A DNA stretch of 64,000 bases from Macquaria australasica (lineage: Eukaryota; Chordata; Actinopteri; Centrarchiformes; Percichthyidae). The stretch lies in the NCBI GenBank assembly GCA_005408345.1, contig SEMN01000127.1, positions 186,001 through 250,000 on the forward strand. Direction: 5' to 3'. The notes below the pieces were generated by a model. The model worked only from the letters and a program-made list of their open reading frames with translations, was not told the DNA's origin and searched no databases. How positions within the stretch are numbered: position 1 is the first letter of the stretch; each line of letters begins with the position of its first letter. Made by a program: the position numbers and the translations under genes. Positions 24,501 through 36,700 of the stretch are shown here, piece after piece.

Positions 24501-27500
24501 ATTCCCCAGCGGAGTCTCTGAGTGTAACATCCTCGCCCAGGGAGGAGGTAACCCTGCAGATCGGTTCCCCTCTCATCCTGACCTGTGAGGTGTTGGGGCT
24601 GCCGTCTGAAGTAAGCTCGGGCCTGCTGGTTCAGTGGATGAAGAGGGGATCTGTCAGCAGCGATGTAGCTGGGACCGGTGGAGTCGAGGTACTGATTCTC
24701 ACTCTGCTGACTTATTTAGACCAATATGGTTTGTTGATTGCAGGTTACAGCTCAATATGTGCGAGTGTGTATAGTAGGACAATGTAGAGGTGTTGGTGTG
24801 TTTGTTTCGCACCTGCACAGTATAACTAAAGTATGAGTTAATCTTAATCTTATGTAAGTGAATGCATCACATTTCACATAAAAATTGTAAAGATTATTAT
24901 ATTATTATAAGTCCATTTACAGCAATTAGTAAATCATGTCATGTGTACATTTTTCCTATTTTTATCACTGTTTGTGATTGAAACTTGCCTACTTTCGTAT
25001 ACTAAAAGATTCATTAAATAATAATAATAGATTTATTGTCATTTGTTGGCGTGGAAAGGCATCACAGTCATCAAACCTAATTTATCTTCTGTCAGAGTTA
25101 CATTTTTGTTGCATAGTTGCACAGATAGATTTGAAATATTTTCAGGTGTGGTGCATTCAAGTGCTGGAGGCAAAGTTCTGATAAATGACTATTGAGAGTT
25201 GGCTTTCAAACAGCAACCTTTTTTATTCAAGAGGTGAAAAAATTGATGACATGGTTTTCATGATGTTAGCGTTTGATCGACGTTATCAATCTACGAAGCT
25301 ATGTCTCGCTTGTATTTTCCGTTAAGGTGGAGGTGGCCCGGATGAGTCCAGGCGGTGTTGTGAGCTGGGGGGACGACCTCAGCCGAGCTAGCGGGGGCTC
25401 TTTGGAGAAAGTGGCAGAGGGGAGGTACTCTCTGAAGCTGTTCTCAGCCCGCCCCTTAGACTCAGGGGTGTATCGGTGTGTGGTGAGTGTGTACGCTGGA
25501 AGAAGAAACCCTGACCCCTCTACTCCTGCAACACTCACCCAGAGGTCTGAGGGAGTCGCCGTCAACCTCAAGACCAAAGGTGAGACGCGCTACTCACACA
25601 CAGGCTTCGTCTACATCAGTGATTCCCTACCAGAGGTACTAGGCAAGTGAGCAGAGAAGTCTAAACAGTTAGCTAGCTGGCTGTAAAAATAAATGGAAAA
25701 ACAGTTTAAATAGCTTTTTTAAAATAATAGATAAATGGTTGAGATAGAAAGTTGAAAGTAATAGATGAATGGTTTAAATAGTTAGCTAAAAGTAACGTTA
25801 ATGGATAAATGGTTAAAACGTCCAGCCTCTGCTACTCCAAGTAGTAGTACTGCAAATGCAAACTTGACCCAATGGACCTAAACTTTGACAGATCAGTTGT
25901 ATAAAGAAATTGTAACAATGTTCAATCTTATGTAATTGATAGTGTTTACATTTCATACATTTAAAATCATAATGAACAAATTAGGAACATGATGGGTGGT
26001 GTCGATGAGGGGGTACGTCGGACAAAATAGGTTGGGAAGCTCTGATCTCTCTCATCCGCCTAACTTGGATGTGCAGGAAATAAAGGTTTCATTTTCACGG
26101 ATAAATAATAAGTTGGTGTAGTATTCCAGTGCTCAAGGGTAGACTGCCAAAACTGGTTCTCTTCATATTTATCAGAAATGCATGTTGGCTAAACTTGGGT
26201 TAACTCAGATCACCTTAATAAGACAATGATTGCTAAAATATGGGGAACATCCGATTGACCACAGATGAACATCTTAAACTAACAGTCACATATGTTCAGT
26301 TTACCCTCTGTAGACTAATCTTTGCATGCACCACTTCCTTCCGCAGATGTGCTAGTGTCAGCTGTGGCTCAGCTCCCTCGAGGCCCCCTGTTAAAAAGAG
26401 GCAGCACCATCATCCTGATCTGCAACGCCACCGTGACAACCACAGGGCCCGTCCAGGCACAGGTGCAGTGGCTGCGGTGGCCAATCCCTGAGCGAGTTAT
26501 CAAGAAGGGACAGAGCCCCGCATCTGATGTTACTGTTGAGCAAAAACCCAGACTGGTAGCTGTGCTCATGTACGACGGCGTTTCAAAGATCTACGCCAAC
26601 GGTAGCGAAGTTAGCATCGACCGCCTGTCAGCTGTCAGCTACAGACTGAGGGTCCACACTGCAACGATGGAGGATCAGGGCATGTATGTGTGTCATGCCG
26701 AGGCGTGGGGGCAGGACCCGCATGGAGGCTGGTACAACACAGGGGCCAAAGCAGAGTCAAATGCAGTGACTGTGTACCTGTATGCCAGAGGTAAGAGTCT
26801 CCCAGGGTTTGTTTTTGTAATAATCATAGTGATAGTGGATAGATGTAACGGATTACAAACAGACCCAGTTTATCAACTATTCTTGCAGCGTGGTTTTGCG
26901 CAGCTCTTCTTCACGCTCTCGCGCTCCCACGGGGCAAGGTGCTCTTACACCTTCCCCATCTAGATTTATCCTGGTGGTCCGGGGATCAAACAGGGGGATC
27001 GAAAAAGTGACCCCCAGTCACAAGCTGGAGGGTAGGCTGTGTAAATGTCAAGTGTAAATTTCAAGCATTTACTCTTGACCTAGAAGTGTCTGCACATTTT
27101 AAGTAGATTGATTCTTCTCTACATCCTTCCCTCGCAGATTGCAGGGCATGGTTCACCTGTATTTACATCTTACATCTGTAGATATGCACTTCATGTCACT
27201 TGTTCCTGTCCTGTGTAGCAGTAATTTAATTCTGTGGGACTCTGAGAAAACTAGTCATGGTCCTTGAGTTCAAACATTGCTTGCAAGTAGGGCTGCAATT
27301 AATGAGTATTTTCATTATTGATTGATCTGCTGATTATTTTTCGTTAATTAATCGTTTTATCTATAAAATGTCAAAAAGCAGTGAAAATTGCCCATTATGA
27401 TTTCCCAAGTTGAAATTTAAATTTCTAGTTAATTTTCTAGTCCAACCAACAGTCCAAAACCCAAAGATAATCAATTTATCTGTCCCATAAGACAAAGTAA

Positions 27501-28528
27501 AGCAGCAATTCATAACGCCTGAGAACCTGAAACCAGAAAATGTTTGGCATTTGTGCTTATAAAATGAGCGAAACGATTAATCGGTTATTGAGTTACTGAT
27601 TTTATTTTCTGTCGATCTATTAATTGACTAATTGTTTCAGCTCTACGTGCAAGTTAAAGTTTTTTAATGTCAGTGTATATCAGCATTTAAACAGAAAAGG
27701 CGTGGATAAAACGCATCTTGAATGGAGCTAACATGAACTCGAGCAGCGGTCTGCTAGAGGAGATTGTCCATGAGTCTTGCCACATGTGTATCTGCTACTG
27801 GAGGTGGTTTGGGTGAAATCCTCTTCAGTGCATCTTGGGTAGATTTGTACTTTTATGCATTTTTGTCCCAGCCAGTTACAGTTTATATGTCCAGAATGCA
27901 TTTGTATAAAATATGTCAAAATCACAACGGTGAAATGTCCAGCACAGTGCATGTGATCATCTTTACGCTAATCATGGGTCGGCACTGGTAGCAAAGTTAG
28001 CTGTTGACCTTTTTTCTGTTCTACATGGCTGTGGATCCTAGATTGAGACTAAATGGGCTCAGTTTCCGGCACTAGATGGCTGAATCACCAGAGCAAACTG
28101 TGCTTTTAGTTTTTCCAGCAGGAAAGACAGGCCATTAACTTGCTTTTCATCAATATGTGTGCTGCCTGAATGTTAAAAGTACTATATATATATATGTATT
28201 GTTTTGAGCCAAAGAAATCATTTCTTCCCAAAGGACACTTATTTCTACCTAATGTGCTCCCCACCTGAAAGTGGGTTATAACACAATTGCAATAAAACAT
28301 CTGAACTAACATTAAATTTCAGCCCATCCTGCTGTATTTTCCTTTCACAAATGGCCGTCTACATCACGGCTTCCTTCTCTTTTATTTTTTCTTTCCGCAG
28401 CTGCTGACCTCCTCCTCATCCCTTTGGTTGTCGGAGTCTCCTCCGCCTTGTTTGTGGGCATCGTTATCATCGCAACAGTAACCTGTTGCTTCATGAAGCG
28501 ACTGGCGAGGCAGCGTGCTCAAAAATAG
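17303..28528 (+). CDS. igsf8: igsf8-like immunoglobulin superfamily member 8 (EWI-2 type), complete gene, 7 coding exons
   Basis: Coding exons: 17303-17357, 20386-20766, 21967-22428, 24510-24688, 25327-25579, 26347-26790, 28401-28528. The joined frame is open for 633 residues plus TAG and every splice phase agrees. Layout: signal peptide (about 1-25), four Ig domains with Cys pairs 47/125, 174/268, 325/410 and 469/559, a membrane helix at 595-619, then CCFMKRLARQRAQK. Family knowledge: IGSF8 binds tetraspanins CD9 and CD81 at the plasma membrane and modulates adhesion and migration; juxtamembrane Cys pairs in this family are palmitoylated. Four Ig domains and the CCFMKRL tail favour IGSF8; PTGFRN has six Ig domains. 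Likely N-glycosylation sites are N137, N293, N470 and N528. Odd: the EWI motif of domain 2 reads QWI. The gene converges on soat2. The family is clear; the orthologue name is inferred. Confidence 0.88.
17925..17985. repeat. Possible retroelement 3' tail
   Basis: ATGGCAATAAATAAAGTAGT followed by GAATCTTGAATCTTGAA resembles ATGGCAATAAAGTATTGAAT..CTTGAA at 39250-39290. A tail with short terminal repeats fits a non-LTR element 3' end; the family is not determined. Confidence 0.35.
18537..18574. repeat. CA microsatellite in igsf8 intron 1
   Basis: About 19 CA units, uninterrupted. Confidence 0.92.
19038..19702. mobile_element. Possible degenerate hAT-like element
   Basis: AATAGGGATGCTGATACTGA at the left and AAGTACCCCTATT at the right form a weak inverted pair, and GTATCGGCC/GGTATCAGC words recur inside. 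No clear 8-bp target duplication. No transposase ORF. Confidence 0.35.
20386..20766 (+). CDS. igsf8: igsf8 coding exon 2: Ig V-type domain 1
   Basis: Residues 19-145. It follows the acceptor TTTTTCTTTCACAG and ends at the donor GTGAGA. Domain 1 shows the first Cys in LSLPC, the Trp in FEWFLYR and the second Cys in DQGKYEC followed by YTPSTD. The YRVAG and TPSTD stretches are characteristic of IGSF8/PTGFRN first domains. N137 in NYS is a glycosylation sequon. Confidence 0.88.
21967..22428 (+). CDS. igsf8: igsf8 coding exon 3: Ig domain 2 with the EWI-motif position
   Basis: Residues 147-299. The domain carries Cys174 (LTLTC) and Cys268 (GSYFC). The family motif after the second Cys reads SQWILDPDRSW, so Glu of EWI is Gln272. 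The donor GTCGGT departs from the GTRAGT consensus. It was chosen because it alone gives phase 1 into the next exon (G plus CG makes Ala). Confidence 0.85.
23027..23294 (+). mobile_element. hAT-type MITE, copy 1 (igsf8 intron 3)
   Basis: Starts TAGGGCTGCAGCAAATGATT and ends AATTGCAGCTCCA. Flanked by CTTACTAT and CTAACTAT, an 8-bp target duplication with one mismatch. The body has the TTTTCATTATCGAT and CTGCTGATTA phrases shared with copies at 27288 and 43277. Nonautonomous. Confidence 0.8.
24510..24688 (+). CDS. igsf8: igsf8 coding exon 4: first half of Ig domain 3
   Basis: Residues 301-359, after the acceptor CTATTCCCCAG. It encodes the first Cys of domain 3 (LILTC, Cys325) and the Trp in LVQWMK. 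It ends in phase 0 at the donor GTACTG, so an intron splits domain 3, unlike domains 1, 2 and 4. Confidence 0.82.
25327..25579 (+). CDS. igsf8: igsf8 coding exon 5: second half of Ig domain 3
   Basis: Residues 360-443, phase 0 start after the acceptor TTTTCCGTTAAG. It contains the domain-closing motif DSGVYRC (Cys410). It ends at the donor GTGAGA in phase 1. Confidence 0.82.
26347..26790 (+). CDS. igsf8: igsf8 coding exon 6: Ig domain 4
   Basis: Residues 445-591, after an acceptor ending CCGCAG. Cys469 (IILIC) and Cys559 (GMYVC) close the fold. The EWI-equivalent position reads EAWGQDPHGGWYN. Sequons are N470 (NAT) and N528 (NGS). The donor is GTAAGA. Confidence 0.87.
27288..27645 (+). mobile_element. 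hAT-type MITE, copy 2 (igsf8 intron 6)
   Basis: Starts TAGGGCTGCAATTAATGAGT and ends ATTGTTTCAGCTCTA. Flanks CTTGCAAG and CGTGCAAG match at 7 of 8 bases. Longest of the three copies. Confidence 0.82.
28401..28528 (+). CDS. igsf8: igsf8 coding exon 7: transmembrane helix and short cytoplasmic tail
   Basis: After the acceptor TTCTTTCCGCAG, residues 593-633. A hydrophobic stretch 595-619 is followed by Cys620-Cys621 and a basic tail ending RAQK, then TAG. The tail is about 14 residues, matching the family's very short cytosolic domain. Confidence 0.87.
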
Positions 28529-31040
28529 GCATCCGCTGTTGCCGCCTGTCTGAAATCTGAATGTTCGTGAAGAGGCGCAAAGAGGTGACGCACACAAGAA
28601 ACATCTAGACAGAATTAAGTGAAAAATGACACCCTGTGTTTTGACCTAGCTGTTTAACAATCAATGCCAAAAGATTCTGTTTTATATTCTCTTGTATTTT
28701 TGTATCCAAACCTTTTCTGAAAACAACATATTTTAGTGATTGCTGCATCATGTGCCAGTAGGCGTAGCATCCTAGACTTTTGAAGCCACCACCCAATGAC
28801 CCCTCTCCACTCCTCAAGTGGGCAAAGACTCAATTTTTCTGTTTCCATGTAAGCCTAACTTGCATTTTTAATGATCCCTTTGTCCCACCTTGTCATTATG
28901 TTTTACTGGAAAAGGGGCAAAATACAGGCAAGATTTTTGTGACAAGGTCAAAAGTAAAAAAGGTGCTGCAGGTTTGTTTTGAGTCTCTCAGATGTGAAGA
29001 ATTTCAGTAATTGTTTCTATGGAAAGGCCAAGAAAAACTGCCCTCTCAGAAGTCATCGTCTGATTGATGTAGATCTTCCTACGTTGAGTAAGGGTTCTAC
29101 TTTCACACAAACAAAGAATATTTCAGTTCCAGTTGTCCTTTCTTCAAACGGCATGTTTTTCTTTTACTACAAAAATGTCTAAATGTCTTTTGCATGGTTT
29201 AAGCCTCTAGCACTGCCACTGACAGTCACATGAATGCTGATGGGAGCAGTTCAGCCTCCAGAAACTTAATATGAGCAGGGACCTTCCACCGCCTGCAGTC
29301 CGGCACCACTCTGCATGTAAACAAAGTCTGTCTGTTACTTAATAAGGAAGGCGCTGGCTGGGGACTTTCTGATGCCAGGGCCAATTGAGTACCAATTCTA
29401 AACACAAGCATTCCTCGGCTGTGACGCTTCAACGCTGTAGTGAGTTTTCTATATGGACTTGTATAGATTTGACAAAGAGAAATGGAAGAGGAATCCGTTA
29501 TGCACTGAGCTAAAATATGTAAATACTGTATGGAGTTTAGCTGTTTTATTTTTCGTAATGTAAGTAAGAGTATGCTGTAACGTCACGTCTTTGGCAGAGC
29601 ACGTGTGTTTAACGTTCTGCAGCCGTCTGTTCTGCTCCTTTTGAAGACAAAAATGGGACTGGGACCAAAGCACCTTGGTATCCTTCTTTTACTTGATTTT
29701 CCTCCAGCTGAAAAGTCACTTCTTCTTGAGCGAGTACTTTTAGTGTTTTTCTTTTCTTTTCTGTGCGATTAGTGGTTCCTTTGCTCTTGTCAAGTGACTG
29801 AGATAGAAAAAAGCATACTGTGAAAAAGAATCTCCTGTTTGTTACACTGAGTAACAGAAAAACTGTTGTGTTGTGTCACACTGTTTAGGATACTTGTCCC
29901 CGAGGTGAATATTTCTCAAGCAGTGCAGTCATATGACCTTTAGTGAAGTCCCACTATCGTCGTCATCATAGTTATCATGTGGTTCGGGCCACACATTTCT
30001 GCTGCCATGACCATAGCCTGCGCTGCTAGCCCACAGAAATCTGTTGGACAGATTTACTGTGTCTGCGCACTTATAATGAGTGAAATCCATCCTCCTCTTC
30101 CTGTTGAAAATAACACTTACGAAAATGTTGGTCATGCGAGTGTACCCGCATTGTGTGATCATTTAAAGTTAGATACGTGTTGGTGGAAAGGAGGAGGAAA
30201 GTAAAGTTTGTTGTTATCCAGCTCGTGGCTCTTTCGTGAGATTATTTCAGGTCATCTTTCCTGCTCTTCTAAATTTGTTTGCGCTGAACTATACTTTACT
30301 GTCTCAGTCTGTCTGTCTGTCTGTCTATCTGTCTCTGTCTCCCGGTTGGTTTTCGACGTGAGAGTCCCTCTAAATCTGCCTGTTCTCCCTAACCTGTGCT
30401 TTCTAAACCCCCCCCGATTATAAATGTTGTTCACGAACATTAGGGAATAAAATCACAGCTCTGCTTGCTTCCTGAGCCACTTTGTTCCAGATCAACTACT
30501 CAAAGCTGATTTGTTCCCCCAACATACCCACCCACCACATGATTACACACACACACACACACACACACAGAGACAGATGCACGTGCACACGCAGCAGCAG
30601 CAAAGTGTTTGGCTGGCTGGCATTTCAGATGGAAGTAAGTGAGTATCTGCGTGTTCATCTCTAATCCCCGTTTATGGATGCAGTGTGTCCCGCTGCCCTT
30701 CCCCCTCTCTCAGTGTGTGACAGACTCAGTCTGGCTCACATACGATTCATTTCAATGTCTGTTCCCTGAGAATTACACCCAGCTGTAAAAAGTGTGGCGC
30801 ATAGCGTGCAAAGTGTGAAAGCTGCTGACTAAGTTGTGCTTTTGTTTGAAGATGTATTGAACCCTTTCATGAAGGTGTTATGTTCCGTTTGCATTGTTTA
30901 CTCATGCTTTAATACCACTGTTCCTGAATGCATCTTGCTGCCATTGAAATATATTAAGGTTATTTGCTCAGTTTGTTTCTTATGGTGCTTTGGCAAACCT
31001 GCCAGTTGATAAACCAATAAACCACTCTGGATATATAATG
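28529..31040 (+). other. igsf8: igsf8 3' UTR (approximate) with polyadenylation signals
   Basis: No further coding potential follows the TAG at 28526-28528. AATAAA signals on the + strand lie at 30446-30451 and 31016-31021. The second is followed by a T/G-rich stretch, a good downstream element. A CTGT repeat (30308-30340) and a CA repeat (30545-30569) lie inside. The true 3' end is inferred. Confidence 0.45.
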
Positions 31041-31854
31041 TCACTTTGGTTTTATTTTTTCCTTTATTGTCTATTGCTATGACAAAAGGTCTCTTTTCAG
31101 CAGAGAACCTGGAAATGCTCATATCAGCGGTGATTGGAGACAGCTGAGGTATTGCAGGACATTCTGCGTGGAGGGAAATAACCCAATCTGTCTGAGAAAT
31201 TGTTCATGTGCTCGCTGAGCATATTTTCCATCTAAAAAGTATGAAAAAACCAAAACATTTCTTGTGGCTGCTGCAGTTTCCGAGTTAGGACCAGCCAAGC
31301 AGAGGTTTGTCTTTCAGCTCAAGTTAAAGTCTCAGCACTTTGTGATGCAGTTTTAGAGGTAAACAAGCAGAACATTTGTCTTGTTACAGAATAAGATGTA
31401 CTCATACAATGCAAATACAAATACAATCTTTTCTTCAAGTCTTATGCTTGTCTTAATTAATATATTTTCTATGGCTGGGATAGGAAATTCCTGATGAAAT
31501 AACACACAAAAAGAAAAAAAACCATCTCATCCAGGACAAAAACACTGGTTTAAGCTACACTTTCACTTGTGTGTCAGAAGTAGAGTGAGAAAGAAGCAGC
31601 TGCGAAAGCCTGATGGTTGAACATAAATCTTGATTGATTTATATTGGCTGCATTATGTGCTCAATATCTCATATGACAACTTTCATTTCATTCATTTATA
31701 GTGTAATTGATCCATTTATCATGTTATTTAGAGTGCATCACAGGTCCAGACTCAATTAACAGATAACTGAAATACCTCCCTCTCTACCATCTCTGTTGCT
31801 GGATGATTCACTTCCATTTCAAAACAACAGTGCATCAATAAAAGCTTTGCAAAG

Positions 31855-32210
31855 CAACAATCAATATTTTTAGATTAACAATGGACCAAATGACTGTAAA
31901 GTGAAAGGGATCACTCTTAGTGACATACCCACAGATGATTATTGCATGCCCCTCACCGCTCTCATCAATCTTGTTTCCAGCTGCAGCAGGCAGCTGTTTT
32001 CAGCAAGGAAGACACTGTGTGCTTCCTGCCCAGCACCAAACAGCAGACAAGTTGCTGACTAGCTTGTGAACGCAATGGAGCATTTGGCAGCTAAAAAGCT
32101 GACATTTCTCTCAGAAGTTGGTGGAGACCAGCCGAAAACTGCATTTCTGCTGGATGTGTAAAAAGGCAACAGTTTGCTAAAACAACTTTATATGGTGATT
32201 TATGTCATTG
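31855..32210 (+). repeat. Dispersed repeat related to the nested element at 11770-12284
   Basis: Shares ACAATGGACCAAATG..., CTCTCATCAA, GCAGGCAGCTGTTTTCAGCA, CCCAGCACCAAA and CTCAGAAGTTGGTGGA with the earlier copy in the same orientation. Its ends are too eroded to show a target duplication. Confidence 0.7.
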
Positions 32211-32573
32211 TTGATTTTCCAGCTTGTTCCGCTGCCAGTTCAAATACCCCAGAATCTGCAAATTTCCTTTTCCTCCCTTTGTATTCATCTAGCAAAGATG
32301 TCATTTCAAATTGCTTAAGCAATGTGGAGAGGATGGAGAAGTTGGCTCATTAATGGCTGACATGGACAACTGCATCCATCAAAGAAATAAAACATGCGAC
32401 AGCCCCTTTCATGTATAAGCTGAAAGAAAGCTAGAGATAAAAAGGATGTCAAACAAAATGTCAAATTAAAAAAGAAAATACAAAAAACATTATTTTCAAG
32501 CATAACATTTGATAAACTATACCAACGTAGACGCAAATATATGCAATTTACTGTAAAACTACTGTCGTGCTGT

Positions 32574-32599
32574 GATATACTGTGGTATTACAGTATATC
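32574..32599. repeat. Perfect 10-bp stem hairpin
   Basis: Arms GATATACTGT and ACAGTATATC around the 6-base loop GGTATT. Confidence 0.75.
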
Positions 32600-33033
32600 A
32601 GTTTACAGAGCATTACATCACTAATGCAAACACTGAACCAATGGTAATCCTCTTCTTCCTGTATGACTTCAGAGGGACATGGCAGGCAGACAGACGGAGG
32701 CTTTGTGGCGGACTGATAAGACGCTGCGCTGCCTGTGGTTGGTTGGTTAACGTACCTGCTCTCCCAACCAATCCCGGCCGTGTTGAATGTCAACCAAGGC
32801 AGGATTAAACATGCAACGCACACTGCAGGCCAGGTGCCCTTAATGTGGCAAAACCTGTTCAAAGTTGTCACTGATTTTGACCTGTCTTCTGTGAAACGTT
32901 TTCTACAACTAACAGGCTAAATCAAAGACATAAGGCTGCAAGAAGACGAGAATAAAAACACTCCTGTTTCAGGTTTTGTAACCATGTCTAGCTGTACTAT
33001 AAATATAGCAGAAATAAAAATGCAATTACACAT

Positions 33034-33546
33034 TTTATTTACAGAGTTCTTTTAATTGCTATACTTAAATACATTTATGTAAAGAATTACATTCAATTAA
33101 TGTCTCATAACTCGTGAAAAATATATACAGTACATCTGTAGATTATTTTGTACATGACGTGTGCATTAAATATGAAGATTGAGCCGGGAGGCGATCAGCC
33201 TAGCTTAGCATAAAGACTGATATCAGAGGTAAACAGCTAGCATGGCTCTGTCCAAAGGTCAACAATCTGCCTACCAGCTCACTGATTAACATGTTGTATC
33301 TTGTTCGTTTATGCTGTACGTAAAAACATGGACACATTTTCTCAAAACATTGCACTTGATAAAGAATTTGTCCACTACAACAATTTTAAAGAAAGTTTTA
33401 CAAAGCCTGAATTATTTTAACAATATTTAATACTATTAGTACAAATAAAAACTTGTACTTTTATCTTTATGGATAACAACATAAAGATAAAAGTGACAGT
33501 CACATCTTGACCCACAGAAATCTTTACACACTAAAAACAGAAAACC

Positions 33547-33583
<37 letters not shown>

Positions 33584-33688
33584 TCTTTCAAGTTGCCCTT
33601 CCTTGCTCTCTCACATGTTCAGTCCATCATGATTTTTAGACCTCAATCCTTTCGTCATTTATCCCTCCAGCCCAGAAGAAAGGCAGCT
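33034..33688 (-). other. soat2: soat2 3' UTR (approximate) with polyadenylation signal
   Basis: An AATAAA on the - strand lies at 33039-33034, about 650 bases past the stop codon. An AT repeat followed by CA (33547-33582) lies inside. The 3' ends of igsf8 and soat2 would be about 2 kb apart. Confidence 0.4.
33547..33582. repeat. Compound AT-CA microsatellite
   Basis: An AT run joined to a CA run, in the probable soat2 3' UTR. Confidence 0.9.
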
Positions 33689-33736
33689 TCATCTGCAGGA
33701 CCATGATCGAGGTGTCACCAACTCCAAGAACCCACT
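33689..33736 (-). CDS. soat2: soat2 coding exon 15: C-terminus
   Basis: Residues 514-528, SGFLELVTPRSWSCR then TGA. LVTPRSWSC matches the mammalian SOAT2 C-terminus. Acceptor CTTTCTCAACAG. Confidence 0.88.
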   Translation of the reverse strand, partial: SGFLELVTPRSWSCR

Positions 33737-36700
33737 CTGTTGAGAAAGAGTAGAAGACTTGGTTTAATTATTCACACAATGCTCCTCCTCCTTCTAGTAA
33801 CATTATCTGTAATCCTTTTATACATTTTATCTGTATGATTTAACATCCATTCATTATCACGTAATAATCTCATTTTATGAATGCCACTTCTGTGTTAAGC
33901 CATTGTGTGTGTGAATGACGCCACTGGCTTTAGAGGGCACACAGAGATGCAGTAGTTCATAGTGGAATAAGTATGTTAAGTACATCTGTGGCCATCTGTC
34001 ATGCAAGTCCTTCACATCTGTGACTTCATCAAACGCTTAGGGTTGGAAGGGGGCTTTTTAAGGGTTAAATACATGTCCCATTTTTACAAACGTCCCGTTA
34101 CTCAACACAGGTGGCTCTCCTACGTGGACTTGTGTGTGTGAGTAGGGTGCGTCATCTCTTTAAGAACAAGTTTATGCACTTTATGTGTGTGTCACATATG
34201 CATGTGGTCTGTGTGGTAACAGATGCTCATGAATGACTGGAGATAAGAACAGACGACAAAGCCAGGATGATGAAACAGTGAAAGAAGAGTTAGTCAGATT
34301 CATCTGGTTACAGGCGTCTTGTATGATGTCCAACATCAAAGTACTCAAGTACCAGTCATGTAATGTACTTGTGTAGATTTTTCTAGTCTTTTAGTCTAGT
34401 CATCATGTTATTTGTATTTCAAATTTATTTACCTGCTGGCCTATTTTACATTTAAGCACATCAGAAACTGGGCTCAAAGTACTGTCTAATGATGTCATTG
34501 TACAAACAAACACATGAAGTCACATGGTATCTGTTTATGTATCAGTAGCTCTGTCTATTTAAAGAATAGATTTTTGATGTTTTCACTGAGCTTGGACACA
34601 GTCCAGTGGGATAGTTGTTCAAGCCTTCAAACACCATAATAAATCTCTCAGAAGAATCTCACAGTATAGTTACATACTGTATGTCTTCATATCTTCTGCT
34701 GGGGAAAAAAGGGGTTCAATCAAATCAAACTCTGTCAAGTTTTATTGATTTTATTTTAGACAAATGTCTGTTTCAGTCACGGATGTAGCCAAGAAAACTC
34801 AAGTTAAATAAAACCTGACAGAAAGCATGTTCTTTGACCCACTTTTTGCCTCTATAAAATATAGTGCTGTCTGTCTTGTCAGGCTTTTAGAAGGCCTGAC
34901 TTATTGCCCCAGTGGAGACGTGTAAGCCTACAAAGAAGCTGCAGCAGAATCTGCAGGTCTGGTATCATAAAAAGTATAGCCATCCTTAAAGTAGAATCAT
35001 CCAGATATGAAGACATGGATTAAACGTGCATAAGTCTGATCATGGCATTGCTCCTTTCAGCATTTCCCGTACTAGCAGTACACATGTAGGTGTAGTACAT
35101 ACCCCTGTCCGAGGGCAGTGTATCTGGGCGTACCACTCCTGGCAGTACAGACACACCTGGACGCCCTGACCGAGGAAGAGACACGCCCACATGATGACGT
35201 TGAACACAGGGCTCTGCCGCTTGTCGTTCATGGTAAAGTTGAACACCACTAAGAGAGGACGACATGAGGGAACGTTTTAACTGATGACTGTTTTTTTTGT
35301 GTGTGAAGGTCTTTCTGCAGTAACAGTTTATTTGTGTTATTGCTGAGATGTGAGGCCACTAATAAGGACAGGGACAAACAGCAAGAGCGTGAAAAGTAAA
35401 AAATAAAATGTTAAGTCAGATGACTACTCACTGAGTCCCAGAGGAAAAGGACATAGTGCACAAGTGTACTTTCTGTAAATGTAATGAGAGTAGTTCTCTG
35501 AAAACAGCTCCTAAATGTGTGTTACAGTGAATAATTACAGATTTTAACTTTGAAGGCTTGAAGGCCAGTCCAGAATGTAGATGGGGACATTTACATAATT
35601 TTAACAAGCTGCTGACAGACAATTCAGAGACAGTGTTTCAACTTCAGCAATGGTAATGAGGAAGACGAGAAATATTTTTCTCTCTCTTTCTTTCTCCATC
35701 TTTTTCTCTTATTTTCTTCCTTATTTTAAAGGCAAGTATGCTGTTATTTAATGCTTGTCAGCAGCCAGGTCAGAGCACCAGATACCAACAAGTTCTGTTT
35801 ATATCACAGTGAAGATTGTTCCCTCACCTCCAAAGATGGCAAAGAGACAGAACATGACGGGATAGAAGAAGCCGAAGCCCATGGCCAAGGCGTACTCGTG
35901 GACGACGGCAGAGACGATGAACACGGAGAGCATGGCAGCTGTTCGGAATTTCCTTTTCGACAGCTGCAGGGATCAGAGAAAGAACAGAGAGAGGGTTTGG
36001 CTCAGAGTTCAGGGGTCAGGCTGGTTCAGGCTTGGAATTTGTGTCACTAGAATTATAGGAGGAGTGTTAAACTACTGCTGCTTTGGAAATACAGACCCAC
36101 TGGAACGTTACATTATTATTTTGTGTAATATTATTTATTTAATTGTATGTCATGTTTAGTTTGCTGTATTGGCACTCTGCTCACCCAGAGGAAGTCTCTG
36201 TATCCGTAGTAATAGAGCCAGTCATGAACCACTACGTTCCAGGTACGGTAATAGTTGGCGAAAGATGTGGAGTTCCACCAGTCCTGGAAAATCAAAACAG
36301 GGTAGTAAAATGACTGTGTGCATCAAAATAAAAACAGAATAGAGAAGGATCACTTCAATTTTGGGACCTGAAAAACACTGTGACAGCTGCTGTCAAATAA
36401 TTCATTCTCATTTTTTGAAGTTATACTGGTGAGATCCAAACCTGTATGACTGTTGTTCCCCTGATATTAAATGAAATACGACCTTAAAACTCAACTAGAG
36501 TTTTAGAGTTTGTACCGCTGAGGGCAAACAGGTTGGACCCAAAGTTAGAGGTAGCCTTTTGAAGATCTCATCTGCTGTATATTTATTTGTTCGTAATGCA
36601 GAAGAATAGCAAGCACAAATGTTTCAGCTAAAGCCTTCCTCCGTGTGAAGGCTCAGTGAACGTCACAGTCCAGCCTCTTTTAAACAGATAAGTGGTGTCA

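Larger units (their letters stand above)
31041..33033. other. Intergenic region between the convergent igsf8 and soat2 3' ends
   Basis: Holds the dispersed repeat at 31855-32210, a hairpin at 32574-32599 and a GC-balanced patch at 32640-32850 (TGTGGTTGGTTGGTTAACGT; AACCAATCCCGGCCGTG) that could be a conserved or regulatory element. No exon recognised. Confidence 0.45.

Noticed and set aside
6048..28085. Other CTCF-like words (near 6048, 13853, 28071)
   Set aside because: Each matches 11 of 12 core bases only, which is expected by chance at this length, and they lack supporting context.
17303..28528. Assignment to PTGFRN, IGSF3 or CD101
   Set aside because: Only four Ig domains and a CCFMKRL short tail fit IGSF8; the others have six or more domains or different tails.
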